The notes beneath the pieces were generated by a model, which worked only from the letters and a program-made list of their open reading frames with translations, was not told the DNA's origin and made no database searches. The position numbers and the translations under genes are program-made. 8,075 nt of DNA from assembly GCA_031385325.1 (NCBI GenBank), contig JANNBJ010000073.1, positions 1 to 8,075 on the forward strand, given 5' to 3'. This document shows positions 1 to 5,761 of the stretch, in pieces; within the stretch, counting starts at the first letter, position 1; each line of letters begins with the position of its first letter. The stretch comes from SYFY01 sp031385325. GTDB taxonomy: Bacteria; Pseudomonadota; Gammaproteobacteria; Pseudomonadales; Azotimanducaceae.

Positions 1-165
1 GAAGTGCGTGCGCTGGCGGAGGACCTCGGTGCCGATCTGATCGTGATTGGCACCCATGGTCGCCACGGGCTTGGTCTGCTGCTTGGGTCAACCGCCAACG
101 CCGTTTTGCACGGAGTGGCTTGTGACGTTCTTGCGGTAAAAATCCATCCACTTGCCGTCAGTTGA
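1..165 (+). CDS. Universal stress protein, UspA family (3' end only)
   Basis: The reading frame is open from the first base and stops with TGA at 163-165, giving the last 54 residues of a protein whose start lies outside the window. The fragment reads through a hydrophobic strand (DLIVIG), then GTHGRHGLGLLLGSTAN, then a final strand (CDVLAVKI). This is the C-terminal half of the UspA alpha/beta fold: GTHG begins the phosphate-binding loop and GST ends it. The spacing between the second Gly and the GS pair is 8 residues, one fewer than the G-x2-G-x9-G(S/T) motif of ATP-binding members, so nucleotide binding cannot be assumed. Family members are cytoplasmic dimers made under starvation, oxidative or membrane stress. 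The next gene starts 12 nt downstream, which suggests co-transcription. The family call is secure; the specific role is not. Confidence 0.9.
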   Translation, partial: EVRALAEDLGADLIVIGTHGRHGLGLLLGSTANAVLHGVACDVLAVKIHPLAVS

Positions 166-177
166 GAGTGTGCTCGA

Positions 178-396
178 ATGAGCAAGTACAGTATCGCCAA
201 AGCGGCTATCGAACAGGCAGTAATTTCTGCCGCCGAGAAAAATGTGGCCGAAGACGAAGTGCTGCTGGCTATCCTGGTTTCCGTAATCAATGACTATCAA
301 CAAGCGGCCGGACGCAACGCCACACGGACTGCACTGACTTATGAACTGGACAATCTCGGCGGTGAAATCGATACCGTTTTCCTGCGGTCTCGTTGA
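178..396 (+). CDS. Small protein of unknown function, 72 aa
   Basis: I do not recognise this family. ATG at 178 lies 12 nt after the UspA stop, with a weak GAGAG purine stretch about 8 nt upstream. The protein is soluble in appearance, with no membrane segment or signal peptide. Residues about 4-20 (alanine-rich) and 24-43 (EDEVLLAILVSVINDYQQA) look like amphipathic helices, followed by a third possible helix (ATRTALTYELDNLGG) and a short tail ending DTVFLRSR. It has no cysteine or histidine. The codon choice resembles its neighbours and the position between two real genes on the same strand supports it being translated. It could be a small helical-bundle partner of the stress protein or of the downstream membrane protein, but that is inference from position only. 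Confidence 0.65.
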   Translation: MSKYSIAKAAIEQAVISAAEKNVAEDEVLLAILVSVINDYQQAAGRNATRTALTYELDNLGGEIDTVFLRSR

Positions 397-461
397 TTGA
401 GCGTTGACGAGCGTCACCAACCCCGTCTACGGCTCAACCGAGACGGCCTGGACATCAACAG
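397..461 (+). promoter_or_regulatory. Spacer with hairpin before the MgtC/DUF4010 gene
   Basis: This 65-nt gap holds two dyads. The stronger is CCGTCT (423-428) pairing with AGACGG (441-446), continued inward by CGG (430-432) with CCG (438-440) around the 5-nt loop CTCAA, with a single bulged A at 429. That is a 9-bp GC-rich stem ending 15 nt before the GTG start. No run of T follows, so it is not a typical intrinsic terminator. The weaker dyad is TGACG (405-409) / CGTCA (412-416), too tightly spaced for a normal RNA hairpin but possible as a protein site. A role in controlling translation or RNA processing is inference. Confidence 0.45.
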
Positions 462-1724
462 GTGGATGTAGAAACAGCACAATCACTGGCCATCGCACTG
501 GCGGTAGGTCTGATCATCGGGCTGGAGCGCGGCTGGAAGCACTCCACGCTGGAAGAAGATGCCGACGATGGCCCGGGAGTAAGAACGTTTTCACTGGTTG
601 GTTTGACCGGCGGACTGGGTGGACTGCTCAAGCCTGATCTCTTCGCCGTCATCATCTTCTTCGGTGTGGCTGTTGTTGCAGTCGTTGGCTATCTGAAGTC
701 GTCAAGAGCAAAACAAGCTGCCGGGTACACAACCGAGATCGCTTTGCTCATCACGTGGGTGTTGGGTTTTCTGGCAGTTCGGCAGGACGCATCGCTCGCC
801 ATCGCCGCCGCAGTGATCACCGCGTTGATCCTTGGACTGAAACCGGAAATACACGGTGTATTGCGACACATCCAGCGACTGGAACTGCTGTCGACCCTGC
901 AGTTGCTCGTTGTGGCCGCGGTGGTGTTGCCTCTGCTACCGGACCACGATCTCTGGATCGAAGGTCTCAACCTGCACATGATCGGCTGGTTTGTCTTGCT
1001 CGTTTTAAGCCTTTCATGGCTCGGCTATGTGTGTCTGCGCCTGTTCGGAGAAAGAGTCGGCATCCTGGTCACCGCGCTGCTGGGAGGGCTCACGTCTTCC
1101 ACTGCAGTGACTGCCAGTTTTGCACGACGCAGTGCCGAACAACCGTTGCTGGCCGCTTCGCTGAGCAGAGGTATTCTGCTGGCCTGTACGATCATGCCCA
1201 TGCGAATGCTCTTTCTGGTTGCAGTGACCAACCCAGCCTTGCTCACCGCGATAGTTCCCGGATTGGCGACGCTGATCGGTATCCCGCTGATCGCAATACT
1301 CCTGTCCCTGACCAAACGGCCTGCGCGTCAGCCGGATCCAGGCGCCCTGAATCTCGGCAATCCGCTCGACCTCCTCAGCGCTGCATGGTTCGCTGCGTTC
1401 CTGACGGCCCTGTTTATCGCGGTGCCATGGGTGCAGGCGTTGTTTGGAGATGCAGGTATCTATGCCGCTGCCGCGTTGTCCGGATTGACCGATGTGGATG
1501 CCATCAGCCTGACCCTCGCCAGAAAGTCGCTCGCCTCCGTCTCGTCACTCTCTTCGATACCTGCCTCCACCGCATCACTTGGCATCGTTGTGGCGGCGAC
1601 CTGCAATACCTTCGTCAAAGCGGTTCTCTCGTCTACGTTCTCGAAGGGCGGGCTTAACCGTTCAACCAGCGCCTATCTGCTGCTGGCGGGTGTGGCTGCC
1701 ACGACCGTTTCAATATTGCTCTAA
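462..1724 (+). CDS. MgtC/SapB family integral membrane protein with DUF4010 domain
   Basis: This 420-residue protein is almost entirely hydrophobic segments and should sit in the inner membrane with about ten or more helices. Residues 1-130 match the MgtC/SapB N-terminal region: an initial helix with GLIIGLERGW (16-25), then RTFSLVGLTGGLGGLL (41-56) and paired helices to about 127. Residues about 140-420 match DUF4010, with GLTSSTAVTASFARRS (209-224) and a similar motif SGLTDVDAISLTLARKS (340-356). These look like an internal repeat and are probably the functional core. The transport substrate is unknown; classic MgtC proteins are linked to low-magnesium survival and ATP synthase control, but this longer type need not share that role. 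The start is GTG at 462: it is the only start-type codon between the in-frame stop at 405-407 and the conserved N-terminus. The ribosome site is weak and a hairpin lies just upstream. Confidence 0.88.
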   Translation: MDVETAQSLAIALAVGLIIGLERGWKHSTLEEDADDGPGVRTFSLVGLTGGLGGLLKPDLFAVIIFFGVAVVAVVGYLKSSRAKQAAGYTTEIALLITWVLGFLAVRQDASLAIAAAVITALILGLKPEIHGVLRHIQRLELLSTLQLLVVAAVVLPLLPDHDLWIEGLNLHMIGWFVLLVLSLSWLGYVCLRLFGERVGILVTALLGGLTSSTAVTASFARRSAEQPLLAASLSRGILLACTIMPMRMLFLVAVTNPALLTAIVPGLATLIGIPLIAILLSLTKRPARQPDPGALNLGNPLDLLSAAWFAAFLTALFIAVPWVQALFGDAGIYAAAALSGLTDVDAISLTLARKSLASVSSLSSIPASTASLGIVVAATCNTFVKAVLSSTFSKGGLNRSTSAYLLLAGVAATTVSILL

Positions 1725-1849
1725 CACCCGTGCGCCTGGCGACCATGAACGGCATCGAATTCAATCATGTTCGCGAAACTGCTGATCAGCGATAAGCTTC
1801 CGCCACGGAAATCCACAAAAACCAATAGGGCCAACCGGAACTCCCAACC
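1725..1849. other. Intergenic region with a cluster of short palindromes
   Basis: This 125-bp gap separates the membrane protein from the oxidoreductase. No intrinsic terminator is visible, and I could not find a good sigma-70 promoter. Four perfect palindromes fall within 43 bp: GAATTC (1757-1762), TTCGCGAA (1770-1777), GCTGATCAGC (1781-1790) and AAGCTT (1794-1799). The 10-bp one is the best operator candidate for the following gene. A 16-codon ORF at 1745-1795 is too short and lacks a ribosome site, so I do not call it. Confidence 0.3.
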
Positions 1850-2791
1850 ATGACAACCTCCATCGGCTATCTGCTGCCCACCCGGGAACGGGTGATGAAT
1901 GGTCAACCCGAAACCCGCGAGCTGTTGCGACTGGCTGAACATGCCCAGGCCCTCGGTTTCGATTCGTTGTGGGTAGGCGATTCACTACTGGCCCGCCCGC
2001 GCCACGATCCATTGACCATTCTTGCAGCCGTCGCCGCAAGAACCACACGCGTCAGCCTGGGCACTGCCATCCTGTTGCCGGTGTTGCGCAATCCAGTGGT
2101 TCTGGCGCAACAAGTCGCCACACTGGATCAGATCAGTGAAGACCGTTTGATTCTCGGTGTCGGCATCGGCGCCGATACACCTGCAATTCGCGCCGAATTC
2201 ACCGCTGCAGGTGTACCGTTCGAATCAAGGCTTGGCCGCACGCTGGAAGGATTGCGGCTCTGTCGCGCGTTATGGTCAGGGGAGCCAGTGCATTGGAGCG
2301 GCCGCTGGCAACTCGCGGGTCAGGTACTCGGCCCAACACCCTGCCAGCCTGGTGGACCACCCATCTGGATGGGAACCAGTGTGCTGCCCGGCCTTGTGCG
2401 AACCGGCCAACACTTCGATGGCTGGTTCCCGCTGGGCCCTGACGCACAGGTATGGCGAGAGCGCTGGGCACAGGTGCAAACAAGCGCGCAAGCGGCCAAT
2501 CGGGCCGGAGCGGTAACGGGTGCGATGTATTGCACGATCTCACTGCATGATGATGCCGCCGAGGCTGCGCGCATTCTCGAAGACTACCTGAGCCGTTATT
2601 ACGCTCCTGCCCCGCCTGCCATGATGCGTCGTGTACAGGCCTGTTATGCCGGAGTACCGGAAGGTCTGGCTGCCTGGCTCGCGGAATTTGTCTCAGCCGG
2701 CGTGAGTCATCTTGTTCTTCGCTTTGCCGGTGATCACGACAAGCACCTGGAGTTTGTGTCCAGGATACGGACGCAAAGCTCCATCGGCTGA
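1850..2791 (+). CDS. LLM-class flavin-dependent oxidoreductase (luciferase-like)
   Basis: The 313-residue length and motifs fit the bacterial luciferase-like monooxygenase superfamily, TIM-barrel enzymes using reduced FMN or coenzyme F420. Visible landmarks are the first strand SIGYLLPTRE (4-13), AQALGFDSLWVGDSLL (33-47), HDPLTILAAVAARTTRVSLGT (52-72), the LPVLRNPVVLAQQVATLD segment (76-93), the hallmark RLILGVGIG (99-107), then PIWMGTS (171-177) and DGWFP (190-194). The C-terminal helix-strand AGVSHLVLRFAG (283-294) closes the barrel. ATG at 1850 gives the correct short lead to strand 1; GGAAC about 7 nt upstream is a weak ribosome site. The substrate and the choice between FMN and F420 cannot be read from the sequence. 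Its stop codon lies 5 nt from that of the convergent racemase-like gene. Confidence 0.9.
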   Translation: MTTSIGYLLPTRERVMNGQPETRELLRLAEHAQALGFDSLWVGDSLLARPRHDPLTILAAVAARTTRVSLGTAILLPVLRNPVVLAQQVATLDQISEDRLILGVGIGADTPAIRAEFTAAGVPFESRLGRTLEGLRLCRALWSGEPVHWSGRWQLAGQVLGPTPCQPGGPPIWMGTSVLPGLVRTGQHFDGWFPLGPDAQVWRERWAQVQTSAQAANRAGAVTGAMYCTISLHDDAAEAARILEDYLSRYYAPAPPAMMRRVQACYAGVPEGLAAWLAEFVSAGVSHLVLRFAGDHDKHLEFVSRIRTQSSIG

Positions 2792-2796
2792 ACCCA

Positions 2797-3447
2797 TCAA
2801 CGAACTTGAGCTGCGTCGATTGCTCGGCGCACACCCAATTCCGGGCTCGATAGAACCAGCACCTCGGCACCTTTGAACGTCTCCGCAACCGGTGCCATGG
2901 ACGCCTGGGCCAGCACAATGACGTCCGCGTTTCCCACCTGATTGCGAATCACCTGTTCAATCTGCGCGTAATACGCCACCAGGTTTCCGCTCCGGAAATG
3001 TGGCCAGGCGGAATGGATCACCAGCGTGCTGATGATCACAGATCGACCATGTGTTAATGCTGAGTCTTCCACCAGCCTCTGCGTCGGTCCGACCGTACTT
3101 TCCAACGCGGCCACGATGAGGATTCGCTCGCCCCGTTCAACCGCTGCATCGGCCATGGCACGATCAATCCGCATCGGCAGAAAGCGGCCACGAGCATCAA
3201 CTTTTTCGGCGATACCGCCAATGGTCGAACAAGTGCACACCACAACACGGGCACCGTCTTCCGCCGCTTCGTTCATCCGCCGGGTGACACGCGCAATGAT
3301 GGTGGCATCCTCAGCACCAATTGTCTGCGCATCGCGGAGCAGCGCTTCGTCAACAAGATGCTGAACAGCCACATCAGGCGCATATGCCTGCATCAAACCA
3401 GCAAACGTGTCCACGTGAACGGGAGAGGTATGCAGGAAGGCGATCAC
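2797..3447 (-). CDS. Asp/Glu racemase-superfamily protein with a single-cysteine-site active centre
   Basis: Starting at GTG 3447 the protein is 216 residues, beginning IAFLHTSPVHVDTF, which is how members of this two-domain family usually begin; earlier in-frame codons would add an unlikely basic leader. The GTG overlaps the stop of the upstream 34-codon ORF as GTGA. VVVCTCSTIGG (68-78) supplies the first catalytic cysteine loop, most likely C73 in CST, the counterpart of CNT in aspartate and glutamate racemases. The second loop, normally LGCTHYP or similar, reads VLAQASMAPV (177-186), so the second cysteine is replaced by Gln or Ala. Two-base racemisation is therefore doubtful, and decarboxylation, isomerisation or a modified racemisation are alternatives. 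Arylmalonate decarboxylase also works with one cysteine, but at the other site. The enzyme is cytoplasmic with no signal peptide. Linkage to the symporter suggests it acts on the imported solute. Confidence 0.82.
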   Translation of the reverse strand: MIAFLHTSPVHVDTFAGLMQAYAPDVAVQHLVDEALLRDAQTIGAEDATIIARVTRRMNEAAEDGARVVVCTCSTIGGIAEKVDARGRFLPMRIDRAMADAAVERGERILIVAALESTVGPTQRLVEDSALTHGRSVIISTLVIHSAWPHFRSGNLVAYYAQIEQVIRNQVGNADVIVLAQASMAPVAETFKGAEVLVLSSPELGVRRAIDAAQVR

Positions 3448-3548
3448 TTTTCGCTGAAGTCGTCCGTTCGCTCGATACAAAACTGCTCGATTAGTTCCGC
3501 CAGCTCCCGTGAGCGAACACAAGACGCCAGCCGACGGATCAGTGTCAC
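3444..3548 (-). CDS. Candidate 34-aa microprotein between symporter and racemase-like gene
   Basis: Between the symporter stop (3552-3550) and the racemase-like start lies a 34-codon ORF. Its GTG (3548-3546) comes one base after the symporter's TGA, and its own TGA (3446-3444) overlaps the next GTG by 4 nt. A GAGGG purine stretch lies 11 nt upstream inside the symporter's last codons. The product begins MTLIRRLASC and continues with VRSRELAELIEQF, then an acidic end (ERTDDFSEK). It looks like an amphipathic helix with a basic N-terminus and an acidic C-terminus; C10 and C24 are its only cysteines. I do not recognise a family. It may be a symporter accessory peptide, or it may serve only to carry ribosomes to the racemase-like start. 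An extension of the frame upstream overlaps the symporter and is less likely. Existence as a stable protein is inferred from the start-stop geometry. Confidence 0.5.
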   Translation of the reverse strand: MTLIRRLASCVRSRELAELIEQFCIERTDDFSEK

Positions 3549-3549
3549 T

Positions 3550-5055
3550 TCAGTGCTTTCCCTCGACCTGAGCATGAGCGTGTCCGCTTGCGTGTTTCCC
3601 CGAACCTGCGTGTGTCGCACGTTCAATGGACATGCCTTTGTGCTTGATGAACTCCGGCGCCATCGTCCCAAGCAGCATGCCCAGTGCCGACGCAAACAAA
3701 CCAACGAGGTTGGGAGGGATCAACGCATCCGCGGCCACTGTGTCGGCCGCAAGCCAAGTACCGATACCAAACACCACTGAACACACGGCACCCTGGGTAC
3801 TCGCCCGCTTCCAGTAGGCGCCGGCAATCAACGGAATGAACGCTCCGGTCAACGTGACGTTGTAGGCGTTCTGCACCATCTCGTACATCGTGCTTCTGCT
3901 GTTCAAGGCAAACAGCAGTGCACTCGTTGTGAACGTCAACAGCACGATTCGGAGGATCAGCAAGAACTGCTTGTCGCCAAGGTGCGGCACAAAGGGCTTG
4001 AGGATGTTCTCGGTAAACGTGGCCGTTGGCGCAAGCAGTGCACCACTGGCGGTGGACAGAATGGCCGACAACAGCGCGCCAAAAAACATGATCTGCGCCC
4101 ACAACGGCATCTCGCCGAGCACGAAATTGGGCAGGATGCTCTGGACAGCGCGTGCATCTTCGTTGGCAAACAGATCACTGAGTGAAGGATCAGCAACCAG
4201 TGCCGCATAGGCGATATAGATGGGCACAAATGCAAAGCAGAAATAGATCAGCGCGCCGATGATCGTGCCATGCACAGCGGTATCCTCATTCCTGGCGCTG
4301 GTCATGCGCTGAAAGACGTCCTGCTGCGGAATCGACCCAAACGCGAAGGCAAAAAACGCACCCGCCATGGCCCACAGTCCGGCCGCATCGATGTCCGAGG
4401 GAAACATCTCAAGCTTGCCGTCCGCTGCTGCGTGGGCAATGACGTTCGAGGCACCACCCGCAAGATCGCCCACCAGCCAGGCAATCAGTGACAGACCGAT
4501 GATGATGATGACGGTCTGAAACATATCGGTTATGGCGACCGACCACATGCCGCCAAAGATCGTGTACACCAGAACAATCCCGGCACCGAGCAGAATCGAG
4601 GTATTCAACTCGAGCGCGCCGCCGGTCAACAGGTGGATCACCAAGCCCAGCGCAGTCAATTGAGCCGAGGTCCAGCCCAGATACGACAACACAATCGGCA
4701 CGCTGGTCATGACTTCAACAAGCTTGCCGTAACGCTGTTTGTAGAAGTCGCCGATGGTAAGCAGATTCATGCGGTAAAACAGGCGGGCAAACAGCAGCGC
4801 CGCCAGCACCAGACAAACGGAGGCACCAAAAGGATCGCCGGGAATTCCGCTCAGACCATCCATCGCGAAGGTCGCGCTGATCGAGAGCACCGCCTCGGCG
4901 CCAAACCAGGTGGCAAACACCGTGGCGACGTTGATATAGAGCGGCAGGCTGCGCCCAGCTACCAGGTAGTCACGGGAGCCGTGCACCCGGCGCGCGGCCA
5001 GCAAGCCGATAGTGATGGTAACTGCCAGATAGGCAACAACAAATATGATGAGCAC
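3550..5055 (-). CDS. Sodium:solute symporter (SSS family)
   Basis: This 501-residue inner-membrane protein has the length and about 13 hydrophobic segments of the SSS family (PutP, PanF, SGLT relatives), which import organic solutes with Na+. Landmarks are DYLVAGRSLP (29-38) after the first helix, the TM1-type segment ATVFATWFGAEAVLSIS (44-60), GGMWSVAITDMFQ (168-180), IPQQDVFQRM (242-251) and SAILSTASGALLAPTATFTENI (330-351). S334 and T335 in the last correspond to the Na2-site Ser/Thr pair of PutP. The final 30 residues are a hydrophilic, His-rich tail with five His in the last 20. GTG at 5055 is supported by a strong ribosome site, GAGGGAGG, with 6 nt spacing. The solute is not readable from sequence; coupling to a racemase-superfamily enzyme favours an amino acid or a carboxylate. 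Confidence 0.93.
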   Translation of the reverse strand: MLIIFVVAYLAVTITIGLLAARRVHGSRDYLVAGRSLPLYINVATVFATWFGAEAVLSISATFAMDGLSGIPGDPFGASVCLVLAALLFARLFYRMNLLTIGDFYKQRYGKLVEVMTSVPIVLSYLGWTSAQLTALGLVIHLLTGGALELNTSILLGAGIVLVYTIFGGMWSVAITDMFQTVIIIIGLSLIAWLVGDLAGGASNVIAHAAADGKLEMFPSDIDAAGLWAMAGAFFAFAFGSIPQQDVFQRMTSARNEDTAVHGTIIGALIYFCFAFVPIYIAYAALVADPSLSDLFANEDARAVQSILPNFVLGEMPLWAQIMFFGALLSAILSTASGALLAPTATFTENILKPFVPHLGDKQFLLILRIVLLTFTTSALLFALNSRSTMYEMVQNAYNVTLTGAFIPLIAGAYWKRASTQGAVCSVVFGIGTWLAADTVAADALIPPNLVGLFASALGMLLGTMAPEFIKHKGMSIERATHAGSGKHASGHAHAQVEGKH

Positions 5056-5341
5056 GAAGCGCCTCCCTCACCTACGAGATTCATTATCCTTGAGTGGAAC
5101 TCGAACGCCATATTCTGCGCCGAGTGCACCGTCGACCCCAGAAGCCAACCGGGCGGGAGTATCAGCCAGTCAATTCTTTGAGGCAATCCCGAATCCGCGC
5201 TCCGGCGACCGATCAGTTCTCCGCAAGCAGAGCAGCTATTTCATTGTGATTTTTTCACCTCGGGTATCTCAATCGCAGGGGAATACGAATGTCGAATGCG
5301 TGTAAAGGAAGACTCAACTTCGCAGCGGCGTTACATCGGCT
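5056..5341 (-). promoter_or_regulatory. 286-bp upstream region of the symporter operon with candidate promoters
   Basis: No credible ORF fills this gap. On the minus strand two sigma-70-like pairs can be read. One is TTGAGA (5272-5267) and CACAAT (5248-5243), 18 nt apart. The other is TTGCCT (5186-5181) and GATACT (5163-5158), 17 nt apart, which would leave about 95 nt of leader before GTG 5055. Each matches the consensus only partly (5/6 and 4/6, then 4/6 and 4/6). The end of the region holds the symporter ribosome site at about 5061-5068. I saw no intrinsic terminator for the VOC gene that ends at 5342, so read-through from that operon is possible. Confidence 0.3.
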
Positions 5342-5710
5342 TCAATCACTCTTCGCCGGTTGGAACAGCTCGACCGGATTACCGGACGGATCTTCAATCA
5401 GCATCTGCGTGCCACCCGGACCTTTCATTGGTCTGCTTCTGAACCGAACACCCTGCGTTTCCAGCTTCGCCATCATGGCGTCGATGTCCTTCACTTCGAG
5501 CACCAGGCGATTCCAGCCACCGGGCGCAGGCACCCCGCCACCCTCCAGCGTCCTTCTGGCCGAGGTGCCCGGCCCACTCAGCCAGATCGACAGGGCGCCA
5601 CGTTTGACAATTGCAAAGGGTGGTCCCCAGCGTTCTTTCAGCTTGAAGCCAATTGCGTGGTAGAAAGGGAGCACTGCATCGACATCATCAACAATGTGGC
5701 GAACGATCAC
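5342..5710 (-). CDS. VOC-superfamily (glyoxalase/bleomycin-resistance fold) protein
   Basis: This 122-residue protein has one complete pair of beta-alpha-beta-beta-beta units typical of the vicinal oxygen chelate fold: VRHIVDDVDAVLPFYHAIGFKL (3-24), SIWLS (41-45), then NRLVLEVKDIDAMMAKLETQGVRF (67-90) and LIEDPSGNPVELFQP (104-118). H5 and E115 occupy usual metal-ligand positions, but the second-unit histidine position is N67 and no acidic ligand is visible in SIWLS, so the metal site may be incomplete. Function could be a lyase or isomerase, or simple ligand binding. I chose GTG 5710 because AGGAG lies 8 nt upstream; a TTG two codons earlier is only 2 nt from it. It follows the hydrolase gene by 51 nt and is probably the last gene of that operon. 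Confidence 0.88.
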   Translation of the reverse strand: MIVRHIVDDVDAVLPFYHAIGFKLKERWGPPFAIVKRGALSIWLSGPGTSARRTLEGGGVPAPGGWNRLVLEVKDIDAMMAKLETQGVRFRSRPMKGPGGTQMLIEDPSGNPVELFQPAKSD

Positions 5711-5761
5711 GGACAATTCTCCTGTAGAAGAACGCGAACAGTTGGCTCGTGCATCGACTCG

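Noticed and set aside
88..420. 110-codon minus-strand frame opposite the UspA tail and the 72-aa gene
   Set aside because: No domain or ribosome site; the plus-strand genes account for the sequence.
755..1657. 300-codon plus-strand frame inside the MgtC/DUF4010 gene
   Set aside because: The product is Arg/Cys/His-rich with no family motif, and the DNA is fully explained by the membrane protein in another frame.
2199..2918. 239-codon minus-strand frame across the LLM oxidoreductase and the end of the racemase-like gene
   Set aside because: Rich in Arg, Pro and Trp without a domain pattern, and overlaps two clear genes.
4633..5181. 182-codon plus-strand frame opposite the start of the symporter
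   Set aside because: Gln/His/Arg-rich shadow of a strongly supported membrane protein gene.
5281..5300. Short repeats of GAAT/CGAATG in the symporter upstream region
   Set aside because: Units are very short and irregularly spaced; chance is enough to explain them.
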